A stretch of 64,000 bases of DNA from Methylotenera sp. GTDB taxonomy: Bacteria; Pseudomonadota; Gammaproteobacteria; Burkholderiales; Methylophilaceae. Below, piece by piece: positions 41,094 through 51,349 of the stretch. A program made the position numbers and the translations under genes. Under the pieces are notes generated by a model. That model was not told the origin of the DNA, did not search any database, and saw only the letters and a list, made by a program, of their open reading frames with translations. The stretch is from the NCBI GenBank assembly GCA_013141075.1, contig JABFRQ010000003.1, forward strand, positions 124,001 through 188,000, read 5' to 3'. Each line of letters starts with the position of its first letter. The first letter of the stretch is position 1.

Positions 41094-41702
41094 CTAAGGT
41101 ACAGGCATTGTTTCTTTAAAACTTGGTCGTTTAAGCAATACGGCATAATGTGCAGCTAAGTTTGGATATTTTTCTTGCCAATTCAAATATTTAAAACGCA
41201 AATCTAAATAACCTAGCATGCAGCCTAAGGCAATGTCTGCCAAGCTAAATGTTTCATTCACACACCATTTTTTCTCGGTTAAATCTTGATTCAACACACC
41301 TAAACCGCTGCTCACTTTACCCAGCTGCCTCTCAATAAATGCGGCTGATTGCTGCGCTTCTGGCTTGCGCTCTTCTAGCATTGTCGCTACCGCGGCATCA
41401 CAAATACCATCTGCAAGCGCTTCCCAGCGGCGAACTTTAATTCTCGCCCCATGGTCTGATGGTAACAAATGCGCTAAAGGCGTGCGATTATTTAAATATT
41501 CAACAATCACACGAGAGTCATACAAGCTATCGCCATCTGCCAGTACTAATACGGGTACTTTAGCCAGTGGATTATATTGTTTTAATGGGGAATCTGGCGC
41601 ACCCAAAACAACTTCTTCAAGCGCGATTTCAATATGTTTTTCTGCTGCAACAATGCGTACTTTACGCGCGTAGGGGCTGTTGGGAGTATATAAAAGTTTC
41701 AT
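41094..41702 (-). CDS. glutathione S-transferase family protein
   Basis: 202 residues from ATG 41702 (MKLLYTPNSPYARKVR), the start that begins exactly at the thioredoxin-like fold. A longer frame to 41783 would add a non-conserved extension. N-terminal domain to about 80 with KVPVLVLADG and the SRVIVEYL region (glutathione-gamma-Glu site); helical C-terminal domain with FSLADIALG. Substrate unknown. Divergent from nadC. Confidence 0.88.
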   Translation of the reverse strand: MKLLYTPNSPYARKVRIVAAEKHIEIALEEVVLGAPDSPLKQYNPLAKVPVLVLADGDSLYDSRVIVEYLNNRTPLAHLLPSDHGARIKVRRWEALADGICDAAVATMLEERKPEAQQSAAFIERQLGKVSSGLGVLNQDLTEKKWCVNETFSLADIALGCMLGYLDLRFKYLNWQEKYPNLAAHYAVLLKRPSFKETMPVP

Positions 41703-41806
41703 GGTATTTTCTATAAAATATTCTGGGAAATTTTCTACTACAATTTTTACTGATAATTTAGAGTTGATAGCATTATAATTCAAACATCATTATTCACATT
41801 ACTGCC

Positions 41807-42682
41807 ATGTCACTATTTAATCAACATTACCCGCCTAATTCAAGCGTCTTTCACGCGCTGGTGCTGCATCAAGTGCAAGCCGCATTAGATGAAGATATTG
41901 GCACGGGCGATTTAACCGCGCAGCTTGTGCCCGCTGGGCAAATGGTAAATGCCACAATTATTGTGCGCGAACCTGCCATTATATGCGGCATAGATTGGGC
42001 AACCGCGTGCTTTGCAGGCGTTGACTCGCATGTGAAAGTTGACTGGTTAGTAACTGAAGGCGAGCGTGTAGAAGCGAATCAAGTATTGTGTGAATTAACA
42101 GGCGCGGCGCGTTCACTTTTAACTGCTGAACGTTGCGCGTTAAATTTTCTGCAAACGCTTTCTGCCACAGCAACAGAAACCCGAAAATATGTAGACGCCA
42201 TTGCTGGCACGCACGCCAAAATTTTAGATACGCGCAAAACGATTCCTAGCTTGAGATTAGCGCAAAAATACGCAGTCACCGTGGGTGCCGGGCAAAATCA
42301 GCGCTTGGCTTTGTATGATGGCATTTTAATTAAAGAAAACCACATTGCCGCCGCAGGCAGTATTAACGCGGTAATGCAGCAGGCATTTGCGCTCAATGCA
42401 GGCAAAAGCATACAAATTGAAGTGGAAAATTTAAGCCAATTACAAGAAGCACTTAACGCGGGTGCCACCAGCATTTTGTTAGATAATTTTAGTACAAGCT
42501 TGTTAAAAGACGCGGTTAGCATCAACAAAAGCGCAAGTAAGCAAGCCATTTTAGAGGCTTCTGGCGGTATTACTTTAGAAAACGTGCGTGATATTGCGCT
42601 CACAGGGGTAGATAGAATTTCAATCGGCGCGATTACAAAAAATGTGCAAGCCATTGATTTATCTATGCGAATTAGGGCCTAA
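41807..42682 (+). CDS. nadC: nicotinate-nucleotide pyrophosphorylase (carboxylating)
   Basis: Converts quinolinate and PRPP to nicotinate mononucleotide in NAD synthesis. ALDEDIGTGDLTAQLV near residue 25; ILDTRKTIPSLRLAQKYAV near 142; LLDNFS and EASGGITLENV in the barrel. 291 residues. Upstream of an ATPase of the pilus/secretion family rather than other nad genes. Confidence 0.95.
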   Translation: MSLFNQHYPPNSSVFHALVLHQVQAALDEDIGTGDLTAQLVPAGQMVNATIIVREPAIICGIDWATACFAGVDSHVKVDWLVTEGERVEANQVLCELTGAARSLLTAERCALNFLQTLSATATETRKYVDAIAGTHAKILDTRKTIPSLRLAQKYAVTVGAGQNQRLALYDGILIKENHIAAAGSINAVMQQAFALNAGKSIQIEVENLSQLQEALNAGATSILLDNFSTSLLKDAVSINKSASKQAILEASGGITLENVRDIALTGVDRISIGAITKNVQAIDLSMRIRA

Positions 42683-42703
42683 GAGAATCAAAGTGTAGGC
42701 ATC

Positions 42704-42733
42704 TTGAAATAAAAACACATGTTAAGATATATC
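42704..42733 (+). promoter_or_regulatory. possible promoter of the GspE/PilB-like gene
   Basis: -35 TTGAAA (42704-42709), spacer of 18, -10 TATATC (42728-42733). Moderate match; 24 bases upstream of the ATG. Confidence 0.35.
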
Positions 42734-42756
42734 GCGTCAATAAAAAGGCAATGTAA

Positions 42757-44541
42757 ATGAATAAACCTGCTGCAATTAGCAACCCCTCTGGCCGCCTTAC
42801 TTTAGGTGACGTGCTACGCATGCTGGTGAATGACGGCATGCTAGACAAAGTAGAAGCCGAAAAACTTTACAAAGACCGCAAGCTCGATAGCTCAAACTTA
42901 CATCCACTAGTTGTGGTGGGTGAACAAAAATGGAAAAACCTTAAGCCTCCACATAAAGCATTCTCTGTAGAAGCGCTTTCTACTTGGCTTGCAGAGCGTG
43001 CTGGGCTTGAGTTCTACCATATTGACCCACTTAAATTAGACTTTGGCTCAGCGGCAAAAATAGTGGCGCAAGCTTATGCAGAGCGCCTAAAAATCATGCC
43101 CATTTCAGTAAAAAATGGTGAGGCAGTGATTGCAACAACCGAGCCATTTAGTACCGATTGGATAGCCGACCTTGAGCGTGTGCTCAAAATGAAAATCAAG
43201 CTGGTAATGGCGAATCCATTAGAAGTTAGCCGCTATCTGCCCGAGATTTACAACCTTGCCAACTCGATGAACGCAGCAGATTTGGCCAAAGCAGGTCAAA
43301 TTGTTGGCGTGCAAAACTTTGAGCAACTGATAGAACTTGGCAAAGATAAAAATCTTGATGCCAACGAGCAGCATGTGGTGAATATTGTAGATTGGCTGTT
43401 CAAATATGCGTTTGAACAACGCGCTAGTGATATTCACCTAGAACCGCGCCGTAACACGGGCATGATGCGCTTTAGAATTGACGGCGTATTGCACCAAGTG
43501 TATCAATTGCCACCGAACATTATGAACGCCATCACCAGCCGCATTAAGCTACTCGGCCGTATGGACATGATAGAAAAACGTCGCCCGCAAGATGGTCGCA
43601 TTAAAACATTGGCGGCGAATGGGCAAGAAATCGAGCTGCGTTTATCAACCATGCCAACCGCTTTTGGTGAAAAAATGGTCATGCGTATTTTTGCGCCTGA
43701 AGTTTCAGCCAGTGACTTTTTAACCTTGGGTTTCTCGCAAGCGCAAGCCGATACTTGGAATACTTGGACTAAATCGCCCAACGGCATTATTTTGGTTACA
43801 GGCCCCACTGGATCGGGCAAAACTACTACGCTTTACGCCACGCTACGCACGCTTGCCACGCCAGAAGTCAACGTTTGCACAGTTGAAGAGCCGATTGAAA
43901 TGGTTGAGCCATTATTCAACCAAATGCAAGTGCAAAGCAATATTGGCCTTAACTTTGCGGCTGGCATTCGCACGCTCATGCGGCAAGACCCTGACATTAT
44001 TATGATTGGTGAAATTCGCGATTTAGAAACTGCAGATATGGCCATACAAGCTGCACTCACAGGCCATTTAGTGCTCTCAACCTTGCACACTAACGACGCG
44101 CCTTCTGCCGTTACACGTTTGCTAGATTTAGGCGTGCCTTCGTATTTAATTCATTCAACCGTGCTAGGCATTATGGCACAACGCTTAGTGCGCACGCTTT
44201 GCACCAACTGCAAAGCGCCCGTAGAAATTGAACAAAGCACTTGGGATGCACTTGTGGGCGATTTTAAACTACCAAAACCAGCACACATTTACAAACCCGT
44301 AGGCTGTTTAGAATGCCGCAACACGGGCTTTAGAGGCCGTAGCGGTATATATGAAATGCTCACTATCACCCCCGCATTACGCAAACTCATTACGCCAGAT
44401 ACCAATTTAGCCAACCTCACAAAACTGGCGCAACAACAAGGCATGCAACCGCTAGTGATTAACGGCGCAGAAAAAATTGCCGCAGGTATTACCACCATTG
44501 AAGAATTGATGAAAGTTGCGCCACCGCTTGAGCTTGAATAA
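42757..44541 (+). CDS. GspE/PilB-type secretion/pilus assembly ATPase
   Basis: 594 residues. The N-terminal MshEN-like region (about 12-150, with RLTLGDVLRMLVNDGMLD) may sense a ligand such as c-di-GMP. Walker A GPTGSGKTT at about 349-357, Asp-box TVEEPIEM, DPDIIMIGEIRDLET, His box GHLVLSTLHTNDAPSAVTRL. A zinc finger has CxxC pairs at about 481 (LCTNCK) and 517 (CLEC). No pilC/gspF or pilD adjoin it, so whether it powers pilus extension or secretion cannot be decided here. Confidence 0.88.
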   Translation: MNKPAAISNPSGRLTLGDVLRMLVNDGMLDKVEAEKLYKDRKLDSSNLHPLVVVGEQKWKNLKPPHKAFSVEALSTWLAERAGLEFYHIDPLKLDFGSAAKIVAQAYAERLKIMPISVKNGEAVIATTEPFSTDWIADLERVLKMKIKLVMANPLEVSRYLPEIYNLANSMNAADLAKAGQIVGVQNFEQLIELGKDKNLDANEQHVVNIVDWLFKYAFEQRASDIHLEPRRNTGMMRFRIDGVLHQVYQLPPNIMNAITSRIKLLGRMDMIEKRRPQDGRIKTLAANGQEIELRLSTMPTAFGEKMVMRIFAPEVSASDFLTLGFSQAQADTWNTWTKSPNGIILVTGPTGSGKTTTLYATLRTLATPEVNVCTVEEPIEMVEPLFNQMQVQSNIGLNFAAGIRTLMRQDPDIIMIGEIRDLETADMAIQAALTGHLVLSTLHTNDAPSAVTRLLDLGVPSYLIHSTVLGIMAQRLVRTLCTNCKAPVEIEQSTWDALVGDFKLPKPAHIYKPVGCLECRNTGFRGRSGIYEMLTITPALRKLITPDTNLANLTKLAQQQGMQPLVINGAEKIAAGITTIEELMKVAPPLELE

Positions 44542-44564
44542 GCGATAAAAGGCAAAAAACACCT

Positions 44565-44599
44565 GCCCTGCGAGCCAATATCCATGCGGGTCGCAGGGC
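44565..44599. repeat. CCTGCGAGCC...GGGTCGCAGGG repeat, copy 2
   Basis: About 30 bases identical to the copy at 41019-41051, with extended arms GCCCTGCGA and TCGCAGGGC-like ends. Follows the ATPase gene and may end its transcript. Confidence 0.75.
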
Positions 44600-44604
44600 A
44601 TGCC

Positions 44605-44630
44605 ATTTTAGCGATTTTTTGCGCTAAAAT
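44605..44630. other. palindrome upstream of ilvB
   Basis: ATTTTAGCG (44605-44613), 8-base loop ATTTTTTG, CGCTAAAAT (44622-44630): perfect 9-base arms. Could be an operator or a weak terminator. The rest of 44542-44817 shows no gene. Confidence 0.5.
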
Positions 44631-44817
44631 TGGGGTATTCTCGAATATCTAACAAACATACAGCCATATTTTCCAAGAATAACCAAATAAACATAGCCTT
44701 ATCTCAAAAAACAAGGCCTCTGCAACACTTTCATTCTTGACCAAACGGCCTCAAACCGTTAATCTACAGGGTTACCAAATAATATACAAAAATAGAAATA
44801 TTTTAATTAAAAGATTT

Positions 44818-46596
44818 ATGGCCGACACTCAAAAAACCACTGATTCAAAACAACCGACCGCGAAGCAAATGACGGGGGCGGATATTTTAGTACGTTGCTT
44901 GCATGAAGAAAAAGTTGAGTATGTGTTCGGCTACCCAGGTGGCGCGGTACTGCATATTTATGATGCGATTTTTAAGCAAGATGGCTTTAAGCATATTTTA
45001 GTGCGTCACGAGCAAGCTGCATTACATGCGGCTGATGCCTATTCACGCTCTACAGGCAAAGTTGGCGTTGCATTGGTGACGTCTGGCCCAGGGGCTACCA
45101 ACGCGGTCACGGGTATCGCAACGGCTTATATGGATTCTATCCCCATGGTGATTATTAGTGGGCAAGTGCCTACTTACGCCATTGGTGAAGATGCGTTTCA
45201 AGAATGCGACACGGTGGGCATTACCCGCCCCTGCGTAAAACATAACTTTTTGGTGAAAGACGTACGCGACATTGCGGCTACCATGAAAAAAGCGTTTTAC
45301 GTGGCTGCAAGTGGGCGTCCAGGTCCAGTTTTAGTGGATATTCCAAAAGATATTACCGCTGATTTATGCAAATTTGAGTACCCAGAAAGCGTGAGTTTGC
45401 GCTCGTACAACCCTGTTACCAAAGGGCATTTAGGGCAAATTAAAAAAGCGCTTAAATTACTCGCTGAAGCTAAACGCCCAATGGTGTATTCAGGCGGTGG
45501 CGTAGTGCTGGGCGATGCTTCTGCACATTTAATCAAACTGGTGCAAGCCATGGGCGTGCCGATTACCAGCACACTGATGGGTTTGGGTGGATTTCCTGCG
45601 TCTGATGAAAAATTCTTAGGCATGCTTGGCATGCACGGCACGTATGAAGCCAATATGGCGATGCAAGAGTGCGATGTACTCTTGGCCGTTGGCGCACGTT
45701 TTGATGACCGCGTGATTGGCAACACCGCGCACTTTTTATCAAACCCGCGTACCATTATTCATATTGATATTGACCCATCATCAATTTCAAAACGCGTAAA
45801 AATTGATGTGCCAATTGTGGGTGACGTTAAATCTGTACTTGCAGATATGAATGAACTCATTGCTACAGAAAAAGCGTCAAATCAATTCGTACAAAACACC
45901 ACAGCACTAGCTGCTTGGTTTAAACAAATTGAGGCATGGCGCAGCAAAAAATGTTTAAATTTTGCGCAAAGTAGCGAAGTGATTAAACCGCAATATGTGA
46001 TTCAAAAATTACATGAAGTCACAAAAGGCGAAGCATTTGTCACGTCTGACGTTGGTCAGCACCAAATGTGGGCGGCGCAATATTACAAGTTTAATGAGCC
46101 TCGCCGCTGGATTAACTCAGGCGGTTTAGGCACGATGGGCGTTGGCTTGCCCTATGCAATGGGCGTGCAGCTTGCGCACCCAAATGCACAAGTGGCTTGT
46201 GTAACGGGCGAAGGCAGTATTCAAATGAATATTCAAGAGCTTTCAACCTGCGCGCAATACCATTTGCCAATTAAAGTAATTATGCTCAATAACCGCTATT
46301 TGGGCATGGTGCGCCAATGGCAAGAGTTTTTCTACGAAAACCGTTATTCAGAATCTTATATGGATAGCTTGCCAGATTTCGTTAAATTGGCGGAGGCGTA
46401 TGGTCATGTAGGCATGCAAATCACCAAACCTGGCGATGTTGAAGGCGCTTTAAAAGAAGCGTTTGATATGAAATCACGTTTTGTGTTCTTAGACTTTATT
46501 ACTGACCAAAAAGAAAACGTGTTCCCAATGATACAAAACGGCAAAGGCTTGTCTGAAATGATTTTGGCTAACGACATTGGCGCGGAGGATTTATAA
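44818..46596 (+). CDS. ilvB: acetolactate synthase large subunit
   Basis: TPP-dependent first enzyme of branched-chain amino acid synthesis. Conserved [14 protein letters not shown], the catalytic Glu region [11 protein letters not shown], and the TPP loop [14 protein letters not shown] (GEG instead of the usual GDG, as in other betaproteobacteria). About 592 residues from ATG 44818; the frame is open to TTG 44737 but lacks conservation there. One-base overlap with ilvH (TAATG). Confidence 0.95.
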   Translation: MADTQKTTDSKQPTAKQMTGADILVRCLHEEKVEYVFGYPGGAVLHIYDAIFKQDGFKHILVRHEQAALHAADAYSRSTGKVGVALVTSGPGATNAVTGIATAYMDSIPMVIISGQVPTYAIGEDAFQECDTVGITRPCVKHNFLVKDVRDIAATMKKAFYVAASGRPGPVLVDIPKDITADLCKFEYPESVSLRSYNPVTKGHLGQIKKALKLLAEAKRPMVYSGGGVVLGDASAHLIKLVQAMGVPITSTLMGLGGFPASDEKFLGMLGMHGTYEANMAMQECDVLLAVGARFDDRVIGNTAHFLSNPRTIIHIDIDPSSISKRVKIDVPIVGDVKSVLADMNELIATEKASNQFVQNTTALAAWFKQIEAWRSKKCLNFAQSSEVIKPQYVIQKLHEVTKGEAFVTSDVGQHQMWAAQYYKFNEPRRWINSGGLGTMGVGLPYAMGVQLAHPNAQVACVTGEGSIQMNIQELSTCAQYHLPIKVIMLNNRYLGMVRQWQEFFYENRYSESYMDSLPDFVKLAEAYGHVGMQITKPGDVEGALKEAFDMKSRFVFLDFITDQKENVFPMIQNGKGLSEMILANDIGAEDL

Positions 46597-47087
46597 TGCG
46601 TCATATTATTTCGCTATTGATGGAAAATGAAGCAGGCGCGTTATCTCGCGTGGCAGGTTTATTCTCAGCGCGTGGCTACAACATTGAGTCTCTCACCGTA
46701 GCGCCGACTGAAGACCCAACATTATCACGCATGACCATTGTTACATCAGGTTCAGACGCGGTGATTGAACAAATTATCAAGCAATTAAACAAGTTAATTG
46801 ATGTGGTAAAAGTGCTCGATTTAAACGATGGCAAGTTCATTGAGCGCGAATTAATGCTCGTTAAAGTCAAAGCCACAGGCAATTTTAGAGAAGAAATGAA
46901 ACGCATGAGCGATATTTTCCGCGGCCGTATTATCGATGTAGCCGACGGCAGTTTCACCATTGAGCTTACAGGCTCAGGCAGCAAGTTAGACGCTTTTATC
47001 GAAAGTTTAGACAAGGCAGCAATACTAGAAACAGTGCGCACAGGCGCATCTGGCATAGGTCGCGGCGACAGAATTTTGAAAGTTTAG
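46596..47087 (+). CDS. ilvH: acetolactate synthase small subunit
   Basis: Regulatory ACT-domain subunit that activates IlvB and confers valine inhibition. Starts RHIISLLMENEAGALSRVAGLFSARGYNIESL (ACT core in the first 75 residues) and has the second domain from about 80. 163 residues. Translationally coupled to ilvB. Confidence 0.95.
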   Translation: MRHIISLLMENEAGALSRVAGLFSARGYNIESLTVAPTEDPTLSRMTIVTSGSDAVIEQIIKQLNKLIDVVKVLDLNDGKFIERELMLVKVKATGNFREEMKRMSDIFRGRIIDVADGSFTIELTGSGSKLDAFIESLDKAAILETVRTGASGIGRGDRILKV

Positions 47088-47100
47088 AGATTGTAATTAA

Positions 47101-48153
<1,053 letters not shown>

Positions 48154-48185
48154 TTTTTAGTTTGTAGTCTTAGACATTAGTTAAG

Positions 48186-48217
48186 GCGGGATGCTACATA
48201 GCACCCCGCTTTTTTTT
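48186..48217 (+). terminator. terminator after ilvC
   Basis: GCGGGATGC, loop TACATA, GCACCCCGC with one mismatch, then eight T. Ends the ilvBHC transcript. Confidence 0.85.
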
Positions 48218-48226
48218 ATTTTAGAC

Positions 48227-48302
48227 TGTCATTCCGACGCAGGTCGGAATCTAGTAACATATTATCAAAAGGTACAAGATTCCGACCTGCGTCGGAATGA
48301 CA
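48227..48302. repeat. REP-like palindrome, CCGACGCAGGTCGG core
   Basis: TGTCATTCCGACGCAGGTCG at the left and its reverse complement at the right, 76 bases overall with a central spacer of about 20. Same TGTCATTCC/GGAATGACA ends as the element at 11400. Confidence 0.85.
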
Positions 48303-48338
48303 ACCGTATTGAATATCAAGCAAGAATAGGAAGCTCTC

Positions 48339-49202
48339 ATGAAACTAGCCGTTTTATTACAATATTTAATGCCCAAACAAGCCATCACCGCGCTTGCTGG
48401 AAAACTCGCGCATTTGCAATGCGGCAACACCACCACTTCGGTCATTGGTTGGTTTGTAAAACGTTACAACGTGAATATGGCTGAAGCCGCGAACCCTGAT
48501 ATTGCTTCATACAAAAGTTTTAATGAATTTTTCACACGCCCCTTAAAAGTGGGTGCGCGCCCAATTGCGCAAGCCGATTTCATTTGCCCTGTAGATGGTG
48601 CAATTAGTCAGTTTGGCAACATTGAAAAAGACCAAATTTTTCAAGCCAAGGGTCATGCTTACTCAACAACGGCATTAGTCGGTGGCGATAAAAGTTTGGC
48701 TGCTAAGTTTGAAAATGGTCATTTTGCGTGCCTGTACCTAAGCCCAAAAGATTACCACCGTATTCACATGCCTTGCGATGGTACGCTTGTTAGTATGACT
48801 TATGTTCCAGGCGCGCTGTTCTCGGTGAACCCGACCACTGCGCAAGGTGTGCCAGGCTTGTTTGCACGCAATGAACGCGTAGTGTGCGAGTTTACTTCAG
48901 CCACGCATGGTAGCTTTGTGATGGTGCTAGTTGGCGCGACTATTGTGGGCAGTATGGCAACTGTTTGGCATGACGCTGAAAATAAAATCATCAACCCGCC
49001 ACGCACCGCTAAACCTCGCTTATGGACATATGCCGATAAAAAAATTACGCTAAAACAAGGTGACGAAATGGGCAGGTTTTTACTCGGCTCAACCGTTGTG
49101 ATGTTATTTGAAAAAGACGCATTAAACTTTAATGCAGATTGGCAACCAGCCCGTGAAATAAGGCTAGGCGAGGTGATGGGGAATAAATTAGCTACCAAAT
49201 AA
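48339..49202 (+). CDS. psd: phosphatidylserine decarboxylase proenzyme
   Basis: Makes phosphatidylethanolamine at the inner membrane. The self-processing site LGST (about 249-252) supplies the pyruvoyl Ser. PVDGAISQFGNIEKDQIFQAKGH, SPKDYHRIHMP and FARNERV are family motifs. 287 residues. Stands alone between repeats. Confidence 0.95.
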   Translation: MKLAVLLQYLMPKQAITALAGKLAHLQCGNTTTSVIGWFVKRYNVNMAEAANPDIASYKSFNEFFTRPLKVGARPIAQADFICPVDGAISQFGNIEKDQIFQAKGHAYSTTALVGGDKSLAAKFENGHFACLYLSPKDYHRIHMPCDGTLVSMTYVPGALFSVNPTTAQGVPGLFARNERVVCEFTSATHGSFVMVLVGATIVGSMATVWHDAENKIINPPRTAKPRLWTYADKKITLKQGDEMGRFLLGSTVVMLFEKDALNFNADWQPAREIRLGEVMGNKLATK

Positions 49203-49214
49203 ACTACTTAACCA

Positions 49215-49300
49215 CTGTCATGCTGAGCTCGTTTCAGCATCTCGTGCTAAATTCAATTCTAGTGCAAGTACGAGATTGCGGGTCAAGCCCGCAATGACAG
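49215..49300. repeat. chimeric REP-like element
   Basis: Left half CTGTCATGCTGAGCTCGTTTCAGCATCTCG and right half CGAGATTGCGGGTCAAGCCCGCAATGACAG. Each half folds on its own but the cores differ, so it looks like two repeat types joined by common TGTCAT/ATGACA ends. Confidence 0.75.
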
Positions 49301-49326
49301 ATTATAAAAGCTAAACTCTACAAAAA

Positions 49327-49812
49327 CTACTTAGCACCCTTATGATGCAAATGCGGAGCTAATTCATTTAACGCAGATTCATACACACTGCGTTTAAATT
49401 CAATTACATCTTCTAGCGGCACCCAGTAATCATTCCAGCGCCATGCATCAAACTCAGGATGCGCAGTTGCACGCAGTGAAACATCAGTATCGCGCCCCAC
49501 TAAGCGCAGCAAATACCAAATTTGTTTTTGGCCTTTATAGCTACCGCGATACTCGCGCTTAATCCAGCTACTTGGCACTTCATAGCGTAGCCAATCTTTA
49601 GTACGCGCGATAATTTTTACATGCTCAGGGCGCAGGCCGACTTCTTCCATCAGCTCTCTATACATGGCCTGCTCAGGACTTTCACCGTGATCTATACCAC
49701 CCTGCGGAAACTGCCAAGCATGCTCGCGGATACGCTTACCCCAAAAAACCTGATTATTGGCATTACATAAAATAATGCCAACATTCGGGCGAAACCCGTC
49801 TCGATCTAACAT
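49327..49812 (-). CDS. rppH: RNA pyrophosphohydrolase
   Basis: Nudix enzyme that removes pyrophosphate from 5' ends of mRNA, triggering decay. Starts [17 protein letters not shown]; the Nudix box lies at 38-60 ([13 protein letters not shown], then [10 protein letters not shown]). 161 residues. Confidence 0.94.
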   Translation of the reverse strand: MLDRDGFRPNVGIILCNANNQVFWGKRIREHAWQFPQGGIDHGESPEQAMYRELMEEVGLRPEHVKIIARTKDWLRYEVPSSWIKREYRGSYKGQKQIWYLLRLVGRDTDVSLRATAHPEFDAWRWNDYWVPLEDVIEFKRSVYESALNELAPHLHHKGAK

Positions 49813-49900
49813 AACGTTTTACTGCCTAAATTATTTAGTGCAATTTTTGCATATTTCAGTCATTATTGAAAGCAACCATTCACATACAAAGCGTAACACC

Positions 49901-50884
49901 ATGAAAGTAAACACTAAAATTATTTATTATATTTTATTATTTGCATTATCAATGGCAAATAGCGCATGTAACGCTTTGACCAGCACGCCAACCCACAGCT
50001 TTGCTTATATCACTAATCAAGGAGATAACACGGTATCGGTCATTGATACCACAAGCAACCAAGTGATTAAAACCATTAAAGTTGGCACAGCGCCTGTGGG
50101 TGTGGCGGTTTCGGCCAAGCTAAAACGTGTGTATATTTCAAACGTAGAAAGCCAAACTATTTCGGTCATCAACACACAAAATAACACGGTGATTGACACC
50201 ATTAAAATTGCAGGTTCGCCCGTGGGGTTGGCGATATCGCCCGATAGCAAAACGCTTTATGTTGCAGATTGGTTTAACAACCGCGTGCTAGCCATCAACA
50301 CCAATAACCCAAAAAAAATGCGCGAGGTAAAAGTCACTGAAGCGCCAGCTGGCTTAGTCGTTAGCCCAGACAACAAAACGCTCTACACAGCCAACCGCGA
50401 TAGCAACGACATTGCCGTAATAGATACCGCCACGCTCGCCATTCAAAAACGCATAGTGGTTGGCACACACCCTTATGGCATCGCGCTCAGCGCAAGCGGT
50501 TTATGGCTCATCAGCGTAAATGTGAAAGAAGATACAGTCAGCATTATCAACACCAAAACTAACGCACAACACAAACTAAAAGTAGGCTACCACCCTTATT
50601 GCGCGGCCATGAGCTTAGATGAAAAAACCATCTACGTAACCAACACGCAAGATGACAGTGTAACGGTAATAGATTTACCCACACAAAAAACAATTACCAC
50701 CATTGATGTAGGCAGCACGCCAGAAGGCATTGCTATAGACCACGCCAGCAGCCGCGCCTACATTGCCTCGTGGGGCAGCAACAATGTGAGCGTGATTGAT
50801 ACTAAAACAAATAAATTGCTCACTACCATTAAAACAGGCGATAAAAGTCGTGCATTCGGGCTGTTTATTACTCCTAATCAATAA
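49901..50884 (+). CDS. secreted YncE/YVTN-type beta-propeller protein
   Basis: 327 residues from ATG 49901, which begins a signal peptide with a lipobox-like NSAC at C23. About seven repeats of roughly 42 residues follow, with VSVIDT and IKVGTAPVGVAVS patterns (residues about 35-325), forming a beta-propeller. Probably periplasmic or outer-membrane attached. Binding partner unknown; such proteins often lie near quinoprotein dehydrogenase genes in methylotrophs. Confidence 0.87.
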   Translation: MKVNTKIIYYILLFALSMANSACNALTSTPTHSFAYITNQGDNTVSVIDTTSNQVIKTIKVGTAPVGVAVSAKLKRVYISNVESQTISVINTQNNTVIDTIKIAGSPVGLAISPDSKTLYVADWFNNRVLAINTNNPKKMREVKVTEAPAGLVVSPDNKTLYTANRDSNDIAVIDTATLAIQKRIVVGTHPYGIALSASGLWLISVNVKEDTVSIINTKTNAQHKLKVGYHPYCAAMSLDEKTIYVTNTQDDSVTVIDLPTQKTITTIDVGSTPEGIAIDHASSRAYIASWGSNNVSVIDTKTNKLLTTIKTGDKSRAFGLFITPNQ

Positions 50885-50893
50885 TGGCGTAGT

Positions 50894-51198
50894 CTGTCAT
50901 TGCGGGCTTGTTCCGCAATCTAGTACAATTGCCACGAATTGTGAGCTTAGAATAAGATCCTGAAACAAGTTCAGGACGACAGCCGCACGTGATGCCGAAT
51001 ACTGTCATTGCGGGCTTGTTCCGCAATCTCGTGCAATTGCCAAAAATTGTGGATTTAGAATGAGATCCTGATACTAGTTCAGGACGACAGCCGCACGTGA
51101 TGCCGAATGCTGTCATTGCGGGCTTGTTCCGCAATCTCGTACAATTGCCACGAATTGTGAGCTTAGAATAAGATCCTGAAACAAGTTTAGAATGACAG
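50894..51198. repeat. three tandem 108-base chimeric REP-like units
   Basis: Units start at 50894, 51002 and 51110, exactly 108 bases apart; the third is shortened to about 89. Each begins CTGTCATTGCGGGCTTGTTC, has CGCAATCT, an ACAATTGCCA block and GATCCTGAAACAAGTTCAGG, and ends GACGACAG or GATGACAG-like. Units differ at several positions, so the array is not recent. Confidence 0.9.
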
Positions 51199-51277
51199 TA
51201 GAATGTCAACCAAGCCCGCATCACCGCGTTAACACAAATACAATTAGCAATGCTTTTAATAAAATGAAGTTCTCATT

Positions 51278-51283
51278 TATAAT
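51278..51283 (+). promoter_or_regulatory. possible -10 box of the MxaD-like gene
   Basis: Perfect TATAAT 67 bases before the ATG. The -35 region (about 51255-51260, TTTAAT) is poor. Confidence 0.4.
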
Positions 51284-51349
51284 AGGCACATGTTGTAGAA
51301 CCTTGTTTTTAATAATTTCTCTCAAATTGAGAGCCACGGAGATTAGTCA

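Larger units (their letters stand above)
50885..51349. other. intergenic region with tandem REP-like array and promoter
   Basis: 465 bases without a gene. It contains the 108-base tandem repeats (50894-51198) and the leader of the MxaD-like gene. A minus-strand open frame across the repeats is judged spurious. Confidence 0.7.

Noticed and set aside
41703..41783. N-terminal extension of the GST gene
   Set aside because: The GST fold begins at MKLLYTPNSPYARKVR (ATG 41702); the extension runs towards the nadC promoter region.
48191..48484. Plus-strand open frame between ilvC and psd
   Set aside because: It covers a terminator and a palindromic repeat and overlaps the psd start in another frame.
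50874..51224. Minus-strand open frame of 116 residues with repeated PELVSGS-type peptides
   Set aside because: The 108-base period is a multiple of three, so a repeated peptide is forced by the tandem REP-like units. The peptide is a familiar artefact of such palindromes, and there is no start context.
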